Shown: in pieces, positions 49,596-59,714 of the stretch
How positions within the stretch are numbered: the stretch's first letter is position 1
Layout: every line of letters starts with the position of its first letter
Assembly (NCBI GenBank): GCA_964470995.1
Contig: CAYYEP010000003.1
Location: 1 to 64,000 of the forward strand
Source: UBA5738 sp964470995
Lineage (GTDB): Bacteria; Patescibacteriota; Minisyncoccia; Minisyncoccales; UBA5738
Length of the DNA: 64,000 nucleotides
Reading direction: 5' to 3'
Notes under the pieces: model-generated
What the model was told of the DNA's origin: nothing
The model's input: the letters and a program-made list of their open reading frames with translations, nothing else
Database searches by the model: none
Program-made: the position numbers and the translations under genes

Positions 49596-50927
49596 ATGAA
49601 AGCTATTATCAAAAAAGAGCATCTGGCGCCAAAATTTTGGACGGGTATGTTCTTTGGCAGCCCGACAAGGAAAAGGCTTTCGGGGAATTTTTTTTCACTC
49701 TCAATCCTGCAGGCGGCTAATTATATATTGCCGCTGTTAACGTTGCCTTATTTGGTTAGGGTTTTAGGGCCGTCAAATTACGGTCTTGTTGCTTTTATTC
49801 AGGCATTTATCAATTATTTCCTGATATTCACGGATTATGGGTTCAATCTTTCGGCAACTAGGGCGATTTCAGTGGAAAGAAACAATAAAATCAGGGTATC
49901 GGAAATTTTTTCATCGGTCATTGTGATTAAATCTTTGTTTTGCCTCATCAGTTTCGCCGTTCTCATTTTATTGTTGTTTTTAGTGCCAAGGTTCCATGAC
50001 GACTGGATTGTCTATATCTATGCGTTCGGAACGGTTGTGGGCAGCGTGATGTTTCCGGTTTGGTTTTTCCAGGGGATGGAAAAAATGAAATATATCACAT
50101 TGATCAATGTTGTCTCAAAACTGATTTTTACGGTTTGCGTATTTGTTGTTGTCACAAATGCCAATGATTATCCTCTCGTTCCGCTAATAAACTCGCTAGG
50201 CTATCTGGTTGCCGGTATCATTAGCGTAGTGTTAGTATTCCGGAATTTTGGTGTGAAATTCAAGCTGCCAAGCATTAATGCTCTCAGATATCAAATAAAA
50301 GACAGCTGGTATTTTTTCGCGTCTAATGTTTCGATTAGCCTTGTTTCCGGAAGCAATGCTTTTCTTCTGGGTTTGTTCTCTCCCGATGTGTTTGTCGGTT
50401 ATTACAGTGCCGCGGAAAAAGTGGTCAAGGGATTGCTGTGTTTTGTCTCTCCGATAAGCGGCACATTGTTCCCTTTTATCAGTCAATTGGTAAAAAAGTC
50501 AAAGAAAGAATCAATAGATCTGTTAAAAAAAATCCTGCGGTTCAATATGGTGCTGGGCGGAGCAATTTCTTTGGCGCTGTTTGTCTTTTGCCCTCTTATC
50601 GTTAATATTGTTTTCGGATCGGAATTTTCCGGGTCGATTATAGTTCTTAAAATATTGTCGGCGATTATTTTTTTGCTGGTTACCAACGATATCGCCGGAA
50701 TGCAGACAATGATACCCTTCGGTTACGAAAAATCCTTTTCAAATATCATCTTAATGGGTAGTATTATAAATATTCTATTGGTCGTGGCGTTGTCTCCGAT
50801 TTTTAACCACGTCGGAGCGGCTATAGGCTGGTTGGTAAGTGAAATAGCAATTACCGCTTCCATGTTTGTTTTTTTGAAGAAAAAGGGTATAGATTACTTG
50901 TCTTTTAATTTTACTAAAAAACTATGA
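49596..50927 (+). CDS. wzx: Polysaccharide flippase (Wzx/MATE-like)
   Basis: A 443-residue integral membrane protein with 12-14 helices of the MOP exporter superfamily. ANYILPLLTLPYLVRVLGPSNYG and the following FIQAFINYFLIFTDYGFNLSATR are highly characteristic of Wzx. It moves lipid-linked oligosaccharide units across the membrane. The stop overlaps the start of the next gene by 4 bp (ATGA), indicating translational coupling. Confidence 0.93.
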   Translation: MKAIIKKEHLAPKFWTGMFFGSPTRKRLSGNFFSLSILQAANYILPLLTLPYLVRVLGPSNYGLVAFIQAFINYFLIFTDYGFNLSATRAISVERNNKIRVSEIFSSVIVIKSLFCLISFAVLILLLFLVPRFHDDWIVYIYAFGTVVGSVMFPVWFFQGMEKMKYITLINVVSKLIFTVCVFVVVTNANDYPLVPLINSLGYLVAGIISVVLVFRNFGVKFKLPSINALRYQIKDSWYFFASNVSISLVSGSNAFLLGLFSPDVFVGYYSAAEKVVKGLLCFVSPISGTLFPFISQLVKKSKKESIDLLKKILRFNMVLGGAISLALFVFCPLIVNIVFGSEFSGSIIVLKILSAIIFLLVTNDIAGMQTMIPFGYEKSFSNIILMGSIINILLVVALSPIFNHVGAAIGWLVSEIAITASMFVFLKKKGIDYLSFNFTKKL

Positions 50928-52030
50928 GGATCGTTTTTGATCTTGACGGTGTAATTTGTCCGTTAAAGGAGCCGGACCAAAAGTATGCGGACTTGGCACC
51001 GAACCCAGGTGTCGTAAAGATAATAAGGGACCTAAAAGTTGGCGGCCATTACATTATTATCAACACGGCGCGGCATATGAGGACTTGCGGCGGCGACGTG
51101 GAGAAAGTTATTGCAAAGATAGGGGGCGCAACAACAGAATGGCTTAAACGGCACGATGTGCCGTTTGATGAATTGCTTTTTGGCAAACCTTATGCGGACA
51201 TATACATTGACGATATGAACGTTGTTTATTCTACGCCGGAAAGATTAAAAAACGATATAAGATCGCTGATGCCTAATTTTGTGATCCCAATGGCGGGGAA
51301 GGGAGAAAGATTTGCGAAGGCTGGATACAAAACCCCGAAATATATGGTTAAAGCCGGGCCGGAAAGCTTGTTTGAATGGGCGTTAAAAGGCATACCCTTG
51401 GACCTTGCGAATAAATTGGTGTTTATATGTCTGCAAGAGCACGAGGCGAAATACGGCGTGTCCAAATTTATAAAAAAAGCGATAAGCACCCATTATCATT
51501 TCTTAAATGATAAATACGAGATTATTTTCATTAAAAAATTGACTCGGGGACAGGCGGAAACCGTCTTGGCGGCAAAAAAACATATCAACAATTCCACCCC
51601 GTTGGTGATTTATAATATAGATAGCTATTTTCGTTCATCGAGATTGAGGCAGCGGTTGATAAGCGCGAGAAATCAGAAAATTGACGGGATATGGGGGGGA
51701 TTTAACGGCAGCGATCCAAAATTGAGTTTTGCGAAAATAAACAAAAAGGGGTTTGTAACCCGTACAGCCGAAAAAAAGCCGATCTCCAATATCGCTTCAA
51801 CCGGACTGTACATTTTTACTGAAGGAAAAGATTTTGTTGGTGCGGCCGAATACGCGATAAAAAATAACATAAAAACTAACGGCGAATTCTATATTGCGCC
51901 TCTTTATAATATCCTTATAAAGCAAAAGAAAAAATATATTATTGATACCGCCGAAGAGTTCTGGTCTTTAGGGACTCCGGAAGATATGGATTGCTTCGCT
52001 AAAAATTATTTGAAAGAGGGCGAAAAATAA
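50924..52030 (+). CDS. HAD phosphatase fused to sugar nucleotidyltransferase
   Basis: A 368-residue fusion. Residues 1-110 are a HAD phosphatase (FDLDGVICPL nucleophile motif, NTARH, KPYADIYIDDMN), as in capsule-locus phosphatases. From about 120, a nucleotidyltransferase follows (VIPMAGKGERFAKAGYKTPK, VIYNIDSYF). It could dephosphorylate and activate the same sugar phosphate. The start overlaps wzx by 4 bp. The following gene also begins with a nucleotidyltransferase domain. Confidence 0.88.
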   Translation: MRIVFDLDGVICPLKEPDQKYADLAPNPGVVKIIRDLKVGGHYIIINTARHMRTCGGDVEKVIAKIGGATTEWLKRHDVPFDELLFGKPYADIYIDDMNVVYSTPERLKNDIRSLMPNFVIPMAGKGERFAKAGYKTPKYMVKAGPESLFEWALKGIPLDLANKLVFICLQEHEAKYGVSKFIKKAISTHYHFLNDKYEIIFIKKLTRGQAETVLAAKKHINNSTPLVIYNIDSYFRSSRLRQRLISARNQKIDGIWGGFNGSDPKLSFAKINKKGFVTRTAEKKPISNIASTGLYIFTEGKDFVGAAEYAIKNNIKTNGEFYIAPLYNILIKQKKKYIIDTAEEFWSLGTPEDMDCFAKNYLKEGEK

Positions 52031-52080
52031 CCGGCCGGCGCCGGTTGCAAATATCGAGCTAACTGGCCGCCGATATCCTT

Positions 52081-53739
52081 ATGCAAAAAGATACAACAAT
52101 AATGATTCTGACGGGCAGCAAAATTTCCAGTGAATTGGCTTCCGTCTTTGGCGAATTGCCGTCCGCCCTGGTGCCGGTCAATAACCGGCCGGCTATTTTT
52201 TGGACTCTTGAAAGATTTATCAACGACGGTTTTGATAAATTCGTTATCTGTGTCGGTTATAAAAAGGAAAAAATAGAATACTTTGTTAAGAGTAATTTTG
52301 GGAAAAGGGCAACCATCGAATTCGTTGATGTTGACCAAACAAAAAAACCGGGTAATTCATTTATTAAAGGCCTTGAATCTGTGGATTCGGGGAGGCTATT
52401 GGTCACGCTGGGTGATACGCTTATTTACGATAAATTAAATTTAAAATATTGCAATGATTCTATCCTTGTCTCCGGGGATTTTAAGCGGGAAGAATCTTAT
52501 CGGTGGGCGCTAGCCCACGAAGAAGGAGGGTTTCTGAAAAATATTTTCGATAAAGTAAAAGTTATTGATCCGAAAATAAACGGTAAAAATTTAAGTTTGA
52601 TTATTGGCGTGTATTTTTTTACCGATACCTTGTTGCTCAAGAAAATTGCCCGGAAAATTTCCGAAAAGAATAATATTGAAATCAGCGAGATATTGGATAA
52701 ATATAATGACAGAAAACCGATAAAATTGATTGATTACAAGCACTGGTTTGATTTCGGCCATTTGGATAAATATTATCCGTCTGCGAAGAAATTCATCCAG
52801 TATCAATCGCGGTATTTCAATTTTTTGGAATACGACGATGTTTTAAACATAATCACTAAAAAAAGTAAGGACAAAACAAAATTCAACAACGAAATAAAAT
52901 GGTATCTTTCTCTTCCGCAAGATCTGCAGGTTTTGGCGCCGCGGGTAATCGATTTCGCGGTGGGCGATAAACCTTTCCTGACCCTGGAGTATTACGGCTA
53001 TCCCACTTTGTCGGAGCTTTATGTTTTTGGAGATTTGCATGATTTTGTTTGGCAAAACATTATCGAACGGGTCATGATTATCATGAAACTCTTTCATCGG
53101 AAGAAAGGATATGTTTCCCAAGATGAATATTTCGATATTTATTGGGGAAAATTGGAAAGCAGAATCATCGGCTTGGTCGAAATGAATCCCAAATTCAAGG
53201 AAATTTTCCGATACGAAACGGTAATTATCAATAAAAAAGAATACATAAACTTCGACGGCCTCAAGGAAAAAATAATTTCCAGGATAAAGGGCCTGTATTC
53301 AAAAGATGACAATTGCCTTATCCATGGGGACTTTTGCTTTTCCAATATCCTTTACGATACCAAAAATGGGATTGTAAGAATTATCGATCCCCGGGGCGTA
53401 TGGGGAAATAGCTGCTTTGGCGATATAAAATATGACGTGGCGAAACTAAGGCATTCCATCACTGGCCAATATGATTTCATCACCAATAATTTGTTTAATG
53501 CCCGATTGGAAGGAAATAGTATAGATTACCAAATTTTTGACCAGGAAAAACACCTTTTTTTGTCCAAATATTTCGATTCAAAAATCGGCAAGTATTGGGA
53601 CCCGGAACAGATCAAATTCATAGAGGGTCTGCTTTTTCTCTCTATGCTTCCCATACATAATGATTATTTCGAACGCCAGTTGGTGATGTATTCGATCGGG
53701 ATGCAGAGGTTGAACGAGGCAATAAATAAGAGCAGGTGA
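52081..53739 (+). CDS. Nucleotidyltransferase fused to kinase-like phosphotransferase
   Basis: A 552-residue fusion. The N-terminal half (about 1-240) is a sugar-nucleotidyltransferase fold, but its signature loop is weak: ILTGSKISSELASVFGELPS in place of GG-x-GTRL...K. The C-terminal half (about 260-550) is an APH/choline-kinase-like phosphotransferase with LIHGDFCFSNILYD (catalytic Asp in HGD-x4-N) and the metal motif IIDPRG. The pairing resembles kinase/nucleotidyltransferase activation systems. The activated compound cannot be inferred. Confidence 0.82.
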   Translation: MQKDTTIMILTGSKISSELASVFGELPSALVPVNNRPAIFWTLERFINDGFDKFVICVGYKKEKIEYFVKSNFGKRATIEFVDVDQTKKPGNSFIKGLESVDSGRLLVTLGDTLIYDKLNLKYCNDSILVSGDFKREESYRWALAHEEGGFLKNIFDKVKVIDPKINGKNLSLIIGVYFFTDTLLLKKIARKISEKNNIEISEILDKYNDRKPIKLIDYKHWFDFGHLDKYYPSAKKFIQYQSRYFNFLEYDDVLNIITKKSKDKTKFNNEIKWYLSLPQDLQVLAPRVIDFAVGDKPFLTLEYYGYPTLSELYVFGDLHDFVWQNIIERVMIIMKLFHRKKGYVSQDEYFDIYWGKLESRIIGLVEMNPKFKEIFRYETVIINKKEYINFDGLKEKIISRIKGLYSKDDNCLIHGDFCFSNILYDTKNGIVRIIDPRGVWGNSCFGDIKYDVAKLRHSITGQYDFITNNLFNARLEGNSIDYQIFDQEKHLFLSKYFDSKIGKYWDPEQIKFIEGLLFLSMLPIHNDYFERQLVMYSIGMQRLNEAINKSR

Positions 53740-53741
53740 AT

Positions 53742-54824
53742 ATGAGAAACATAGTTCTGACAATTGCCATTCCCAATTATAATGGAGCGGAAAACATTAT
53801 AAGGGCCATTACGTCATGCCAGCACGTTGGTTTAGGGACTGATGAATTCGAGATTCTGGTGGTGGACAATGCGTCCGAAGATAAATCGGTAGATATAGTG
53901 GAATCTTTAGAAAAGAAATTTAACAATATAAAATTGGTCGTTAATAAGGCGAATATCGGAAGGATAGGCAACTGGAACCGGTGTTTGGATTTGGCGCGGG
54001 GGGAATATATAATGTTCTTGTTTCCCACGGAAGAGATTTTCAAGACGAACAATATTGCCGCGTCTATTGATAAAATGCGGGAAACGGGGATCATTCTTGC
54101 TAAATCGGATGTTGTTTGCCGTGGTGGGTTGGGCTATGCCTGTATTAAGGGAAAAAGGGCAGGCTTCAAGAGGAAAAATTTTAAACACACATTGAGGAAT
54201 GCGATGATTTTATCAGGATCTTTGCCGTTCGGGCCATTGCAATCTTTTATTATTAAGCTTGGTTTTATTAAAGAAAATAATATTAGATTCGACAAAAAGT
54301 ATAATATTGTCGGCGATCAGGACTTCATAATTGGCATAGGCGATAAAAACGCCGCAAACGCGGGAGGAGCCGACTATTTGTTGACCGAAAACACAAACAT
54401 TATTTTTGACGATAATTTCGGAAATAGAACGCACAACCGGCTGTCGATATATTCAAGATTAAATGAAAGCCTGGATTTGATCGTCGAAAGGGGATACTAT
54501 CGCTTTATTGGTTTTGGTTTCGACGATATTGTGTGTTTTGTCTTGGCGCAGTTGCGTTTGGTGGACAAAATTTTCGGAAACAGGAGAGAGCGTTGCGGAA
54601 CGGAAATATATGAAAAAGATAAGACAAATTTTTATAAAAAATATCATCACGGCGGAAACAGGGTATTATTGGTGTTCCTTCTGACAAGCTGGGTTAAAAT
54701 TCTGATGAAAATCGTTAATGTTGCGAAAAACTTAACGAAATTTGACATCGTATGCATAATGGGGGAATTAGCGGCTGATTTAAGCGCGCGCCGCAAAACA
54801 AAAAAAGATCGTTCTGTCGGATAA
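53742..54824 (+). CDS. Glycosyltransferase family 2
   Basis: A 360-residue GT-A transferase: TIAIPNYNGAENIIRAI, VVDNASEDKSVDIV, NIGRIGNWNRCLDLARGEYI. In place of the usual D-x-D the sequence reads FPTEE after YIMFL, so metal binding may differ. Start ATG 53742 lies 2 bp after the previous stop; an overlapping GTG at 53736 is possible. It adds one sugar to the repeat unit. Confidence 0.88.
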   Translation: MRNIVLTIAIPNYNGAENIIRAITSCQHVGLGTDEFEILVVDNASEDKSVDIVESLEKKFNNIKLVVNKANIGRIGNWNRCLDLARGEYIMFLFPTEEIFKTNNIAASIDKMRETGIILAKSDVVCRGGLGYACIKGKRAGFKRKNFKHTLRNAMILSGSLPFGPLQSFIIKLGFIKENNIRFDKKYNIVGDQDFIIGIGDKNAANAGGADYLLTENTNIIFDDNFGNRTHNRLSIYSRLNESLDLIVERGYYRFIGFGFDDIVCFVLAQLRLVDKIFGNRRERCGTEIYEKDKTNFYKKYHHGGNRVLLVFLLTSWVKILMKIVNVAKNLTKFDIVCIMGELAADLSARRKTKKDRSVG

Positions 54825-54940
54825 CGTGTTTGTTCAAGCCGGCCAGCGTGTTTATCCGAATCGGCGCGAAAGACGGGAGTGGCGCTGGTATTTGACGGTC
54901 AGCAGCTATTTGTCGGATAACGAGAGAATTAATTTCTAAA

Positions 54941-56209
54941 ATGTCATTTAAAACAATAAATAATTGCTTAATGTATCTGTTTGTTATCTCTCTTCCTTTT
55001 ACCGCCTTTTCGGTATTTTCTTTTTGTGGGAAGAGTATTATTTTATCTTGGTTTCTGATTTTTCTGCTCGGTATCGTAAATTTTAAAAAAATCATAAGTT
55101 CGTTTTATATGCCCCGCGTCGTTTATGTATGGGTTTTGGCGTTGATTTTTTCGATTGCTGCGGTTTTTTTGTTCAATGGGGCGGTTTTTGGGAAAAATTT
55201 TACTCAAATTTTAAACATTATAATAATGCTCCTCCACTTACCGGTTCTTTGGGTGGTTTTTAAGGAGAAAAAATTTGATGATGCCAAAAAATTAATAAGC
55301 TTATTGGTCGCCGTATCGTTTATTCTGTCATTGTTTACTTTTTATCAATACATCAGCTACTATTTGACTTTTTTGCCGCCGCTGGATCTCTTTCGTAACG
55401 CCAATATATACAATATTTATCGAGGCACTGGAATTGAAGGTTGGTCCGGCACCCATCGGGTTACGGGTACCGCGCCCGAACCGGGTTATTGGGCGGCATT
55501 CCTCCTGATACCGATGTCCTTTTTGCTGCCGTATTTTTTTCATCCGACTAAATTTTTTCTCAAAAAGATAACATTTTTGGCGCTTCTAGCCTCCTTCTTT
55601 CTGACATTCGGGCGTACCGGATGGGCCGGATTGGCAGTTATAGTTTTGCTTTGCCCTCTGATTCATCGCATACCCGTCAAAATAAAATATGCGTATGTAG
55701 CGGCTTTGATGTCGGCGTTTATGGTCGCGCTGGTGATTGTAGAAAACGGTTTTTTGTCGCTGGCGTTTACCGATTTGTCATATTTCGAAAGGCTTTCATC
55801 GTTAAAATTGGCCTTCGATATTTTTTCCGGTAACCCGTTTTTTGGCATAGGATTCGGAGCTTTTGATCAGGCTGTTCGGGGCTATGATAATCTCGCGTTT
55901 AATCATTTGGTGGTCCACAATTTTTATATTAGATTGCTTGTTGAAACCGGTATTGTCGGTATCGTTGCGTTTCTTGCCTTCATATCTTTCATTTGTTTGA
56001 AAATTTTCAATTCCCTGAAACTATCAGTCTTGCTCGGGAATCGAGATGAAATCTATTTTGCCGAATCGCTTGGACTTGCGTTCGCGTCGATAGTGGTCTT
56101 TTGGTTTTTTGTTCCCGGCTATAATTTTTCTTATATTTGGTTTATTATTTCATTGATTGCGGCGCTGCCGATTATTTTTAAAAAGCAAATTAATTTAACC
56201 GGACAATGA
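54941..56209 (+). CDS. O-antigen ligase/polymerase-like membrane protein
   Basis: A 422-residue protein with 10-12 helices. The Wzy_C-type segment (TGTAPEPGYWAAFLLIPMSF, then FGRTGWAGLAVIVLL) and a large outside loop ending in NHLVVHNFYIRLLVETG match the polymerase/ligase family. It likely polymerises repeat units outside the membrane. A second protein of this type is at 63197. It overlaps the next gene by 4 bp. Confidence 0.88.
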   Translation: MSFKTINNCLMYLFVISLPFTAFSVFSFCGKSIILSWFLIFLLGIVNFKKIISSFYMPRVVYVWVLALIFSIAAVFLFNGAVFGKNFTQILNIIIMLLHLPVLWVVFKEKKFDDAKKLISLLVAVSFILSLFTFYQYISYYLTFLPPLDLFRNANIYNIYRGTGIEGWSGTHRVTGTAPEPGYWAAFLLIPMSFLLPYFFHPTKFFLKKITFLALLASFFLTFGRTGWAGLAVIVLLCPLIHRIPVKIKYAYVAALMSAFMVALVIVENGFLSLAFTDLSYFERLSSLKLAFDIFSGNPFFGIGFGAFDQAVRGYDNLAFNHLVVHNFYIRLLVETGIVGIVAFLAFISFICLKIFNSLKLSVLLGNRDEIYFAESLGLAFASIVVFWFFVPGYNFSYIWFIISLIAALPIIFKKQINLTGQ

Positions 56210-57357
56210 AATACATTTTGAGTTTTTACAACCAGGTCGCCGCTGGACCTCGGAACTTGACGGAAACATTTATTTCGGTTTTGACCGAAAACAAAACAAC
56301 GGATAACTTTCTTGTTATTCTGCCCGGATTGGATTTTTATAAAAAACTATCTTTGGGGCTGCCTCCAAGAATAAAAGTGATATTTCTGCCTTATTTCCCC
56401 GGGTTTAGCAAGCTGATAGCATTATTTATCTATAATTTTTTCATATTTCCGTTGATCGTTTTTATAAAACGGCCCAATGCGGTGCTTTGCTTCGGCTCTT
56501 TAGCGCCCGTTCCTTTTGGCTCGATTCGGAAAATTGTCCTTGCGCATCATCCTTATTTGGTGGATGACGCTCTTCTTGAGAAGCTGCCACCAATCCAGAA
56601 GATTATTGAGAAAATAAAAAGAAATATTTTTCAAATAACTGCCCGGAAAAGCGATCTTATTGTTGTGGAAGGCGCAAATATTCGAGAACAAATATGCAAG
56701 AAATATCAAATTCCGGAGGATAGGGTTGTTGTTGTCAAAAATCCAATCAACCAGGGACTGTATTCCGCCTATTTGGAAAATAAAAACACCAAAGATAACG
56801 GGATCAATAAAAAAGATTTCTTTTTTTATCCCAGTAGATATGCATTACACAAAAACCATAGGTTCATTTTTGATTTGGGCAAAAAATACCATAACGAATT
56901 AACGAAAAGTGGGGTTAAATTTTATGTTACAGTAGATGAGGATCTTAATTCTAATGCCAAGGAATATATAAATGCAATAAAAAATGCCAAATTGGATGAA
57001 ATTATTATTAATTTGGGCGAATTACCAAACGCAAAACTTTGCGATTATTACCGCGAAAGCTTGGGGTTGTTTTTCCCGTCAAATTCTGAAACATTTGGTA
57101 TACCCCTGATAGAAGCAATGGCATTCAAGCTGCCGATAATTGCTCCGGATTTGGCATATGCCCGCGATGTTTGTGGAGAAGCTGCTTTGTATTATTCCGC
57201 AAACAATATCGACGATGCTTTCTCAAAACTAATTATATTAGTCAGCGATCGTGAAGAATGGGGGAGGTGTTCAAGAAAAAGCGCAGATCAATTTCAAAAA
57301 TATCCGTCTCCGAAAGAGTGGGTTAAACAATACATCACATTATTAAAAAATGGTTAA
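56206..57357 (+). CDS. Glycosyltransferase family 4
   Basis: A 383-residue GT-B transferase. The C-terminal donor-binding domain has YPSRYALHKNHRFIFDLGKK and SNSETFGIPLIEAMAFKLPI (the E-x7-E motif). The N-terminal acceptor domain begins MKYILSFYNQVAAGPRNLTE. Its start overlaps the polymerase gene and its end overlaps the next gene by 8 bp, so the block is one operon. Confidence 0.9.
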   Translation: MKYILSFYNQVAAGPRNLTETFISVLTENKTTDNFLVILPGLDFYKKLSLGLPPRIKVIFLPYFPGFSKLIALFIYNFFIFPLIVFIKRPNAVLCFGSLAPVPFGSIRKIVLAHHPYLVDDALLEKLPPIQKIIEKIKRNIFQITARKSDLIVVEGANIREQICKKYQIPEDRVVVVKNPINQGLYSAYLENKNTKDNGINKKDFFFYPSRYALHKNHRFIFDLGKKYHNELTKSGVKFYVTVDEDLNSNAKEYINAIKNAKLDEIIINLGELPNAKLCDYYRESLGLFFPSNSETFGIPLIEAMAFKLPIIAPDLAYARDVCGEAALYYSANNIDDAFSKLIILVSDREEWGRCSRKSADQFQKYPSPKEWVKQYITLLKNG

Positions 57358-58267
57358 GCTATCTATTGTCATAGTAAATTATAATGGCGGCAATATTATC
57401 AGAGAGTGTTTATCTTCGGTTTTTAGCAAGGTTAAAAATATCGATTTTGAAGTTATTGTTTCCGATAACGGATCGACAGATGGGAGTGTCGAAACGATAA
57501 AAAATGAATTCCCGGGGATAATTATTGTTAAAAATGGTAATAATATCGGTTTTGCCGCCGCGAACAATGAGGCGGTAAAAAGCGCTCATGGGGAATATGT
57601 TTTATTACTGAATCCCGACACGCTCGTTTTGGATAAAAATATTTCCAAATTGGTTGAATTTATGGATAAAAATTCTCAAGCCGGCGCTTGTGGTCCGCAG
57701 ATCTTGAATTCTGATATGACTATGCAACGCCAGTGCAAGCGGGGCTGGCCTACATTTCGTAATTCTTTTTTTTATTATTCCGGCTTATGGAAATTTTTTC
57801 CCAATTCGCGGAAATGGAAAAAGATAACCGGCGGCTATTTTTGCCTGGAGAAACCTGACGACCAAATATGTGAAGTCGACCAGCTAAGCGGCGCGGCGCT
57901 GCTGGTGAGGCGCGATATTTGGAAAAAATTAGCCGGAATGGATGAAAAATACATCATGTATTGGGATGATACCGATCTGTGCTTTCGGATAAAATCTCTT
58001 GGATATAAGATTTTTTACGTGCCGCAGTCCAAGATTATGCATTACGGCGGAGTCGGTGGCGCGCAGTTGCATGCTTTGCGGAATATGTGGTATTTCCATA
58101 ATGGAGCTTGTATTTTTTATCACCGCTATCTTGCCAAAAAAACATTTTTTGTTTTTAATTGGATGTATTACGGCGGAGTCTGGGCGGCGTTTTGGGTAAA
58201 ATTTTTGTCCAATGTATTTCGCAAGGAAAAAATTATCGGATCCAAAAAACCGCATAAAATTTGCTGA
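57350..58267 (+). CDS. Glycosyltransferase family 2 (rhamnosyltransferase-like)
   Basis: A 305-residue GT-A transferase: IVIVNYNGGNIIRECLSSV, VSDNGSTDGSVE, NIGFAAANNEAVKSAHGEYV, LLNPDT, then DQLSGAALLVRRDIWKKLAG and DEKYIMYWDDTDLCFRI, typical of rhamnosyltransferase-type GT2 proteins. A C-terminal hydrophobic segment suggests membrane association. Confidence 0.92.
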   Translation: MVKLSIVIVNYNGGNIIRECLSSVFSKVKNIDFEVIVSDNGSTDGSVETIKNEFPGIIIVKNGNNIGFAAANNEAVKSAHGEYVLLLNPDTLVLDKNISKLVEFMDKNSQAGACGPQILNSDMTMQRQCKRGWPTFRNSFFYYSGLWKFFPNSRKWKKITGGYFCLEKPDDQICEVDQLSGAALLVRRDIWKKLAGMDEKYIMYWDDTDLCFRIKSLGYKIFYVPQSKIMHYGGVGGAQLHALRNMWYFHNGACIFYHRYLAKKTFFVFNWMYYGGVWAAFWVKFLSNVFRKEKIIGSKKPHKIC

Positions 58268-58269
58268 TA

Positions 58270-59706
58270 ATGGTTTTTAATTCGGTATTTTTCATATTTT
58301 TATTTTTACCGCTTTTTTTGCTTGCATATTTTACCGCCAAAAAGGAATGGAGGAATTTTTTGATTGTTATGGCAAGCATGGTTTTCTATTTTTGGGATGG
58401 GAATAGGTCCGTTATGGTATTGGCTCTGTGTATTATTGCGAACTATATATTTGGCTTGTCTATAGAAAAATACCGTTCCCAAAAAACAGCCCCCGGAGAA
58501 ATTATTTCAAGAAATATTTTAATTGCGGCGATCATTTTCAATGTCGCGTTGCTGGCGTTTTTTAAATATTCTAATTTCATACTGGCGAGCTTATCTAACC
58601 TGTCATTTTTTCATTTTGGTGGGGCGGGCCATACCCCTCTGGGAATATCTTTTTTTATTTTCTCGCTCATATCGTATGTGGTTGACGTATACAGAAGAAA
58701 AGTTGCCGCACAGAAAAATGTCATTGATTTTTCGATGTATGCGGCGCTTTTCCCGAAATTGATCATGGGTCCGATCGTGAGGTATGCGGATATTGCCGGA
58801 ACGGTAAAGGATCGGGCAATAACGTGCCGGAATTTTGCCCGCGGGATCGAAAGATTCATAATCGGCCTTTCCAAGAAGGTGCTTATTGCCGATAACGTAG
58901 GAATTATTGCCGACAATTTTTTTAATATGCGGCCGGATGAACTGTCGTTTGGGGTCGCCTGGCTGGGGATGATTTGCTATATGATTCAAATTTATTTTGA
59001 TTTTTCCGGATATTCCGATATGGCAATTGGTCTTGGCAAGATGATGGGGTTTAATTTTTTAGAAAATTTTAATTATCCTTATATCTCGCGATCAATAAGG
59101 GAGTTTTGGCGCCGATGGCATATCTCGTTGTCGTCTTGGTTTAGGGATTATCTATATATCCCGCTCGGCGGAAATCGGAAGGGGAGAATTAGAACTTATT
59201 TGAATCTCATGGCTGTTTTTCTGCTTTGCGGCTTATGGCACGGGGCAAGCTGGCTGTTTGTCATCTGGGGCGGTTGGCATGGGATTTTTCTCGTTTTGGA
59301 GCGGTCGCCCTTCGGTAAATTTATGGATCGAAGAAACGCGGCATTTCAGCGTTTTTATATGCTCGTTGTTGTGATGATTGGCTGGGTATTTTTTCGGGCG
59401 GATTCTTTTTTCCAGGCGCTGAATATTTTTAAGAACATGTTCGGATTGAGCGGGCTTAGTATTGCGATCACGCCGGGGCTTATGAACGCTAAAGGACTGG
59501 CTTCTTTACTTTTAGGCATTATTTTCTGCATCCCGATCGGCCAAGTATTAAAGGCGGCCGCCCAAAAAGTCAAAATAGCTGACCGGGCGGTTCTTGGCGG
59601 CGTTGCGCAAGAGTTTAAAATGTGTCTGCTTCTATTGTTATTTGTTGTATGTTTGATTTTTTTATCCGGGGCCACTTATAGTCCGTTTATTTACTTCAAT
59701 TTTTAG
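58270..59706 (+). CDS. MBOAT O-acyltransferase (AlgI-like)
   Basis: A 478-residue membrane protein that passes acyl groups across the membrane to a polysaccharide. PLGISFFIFSLISYVVDVYR, YFDFSGYSDMAIGLGKMMGF, EFWRRWHISLSSWFRDYLYI, then PLGGNRKG and CGLWHGASWLFVIWGGWHG (the invariant MBOAT His) are all present. I start at ATG 58270; a TTG at 58261 overlaps the previous gene. Paired with the AlgX/AlgJ-like gene that follows. Confidence 0.95.
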   Translation: MVFNSVFFIFLFLPLFLLAYFTAKKEWRNFLIVMASMVFYFWDGNRSVMVLALCIIANYIFGLSIEKYRSQKTAPGEIISRNILIAAIIFNVALLAFFKYSNFILASLSNLSFFHFGGAGHTPLGISFFIFSLISYVVDVYRRKVAAQKNVIDFSMYAALFPKLIMGPIVRYADIAGTVKDRAITCRNFARGIERFIIGLSKKVLIADNVGIIADNFFNMRPDELSFGVAWLGMICYMIQIYFDFSGYSDMAIGLGKMMGFNFLENFNYPYISRSIREFWRRWHISLSSWFRDYLYIPLGGNRKGRIRTYLNLMAVFLLCGLWHGASWLFVIWGGWHGIFLVLERSPFGKFMDRRNAAFQRFYMLVVVMIGWVFFRADSFFQALNIFKNMFGLSGLSIAITPGLMNAKGLASLLLGIIFCIPIGQVLKAAAQKVKIADRAVLGGVAQEFKMCLLLLLFVVCLIFLSGATYSPFIYFNF

Positions 59707-59714
59707 GAATTCAA

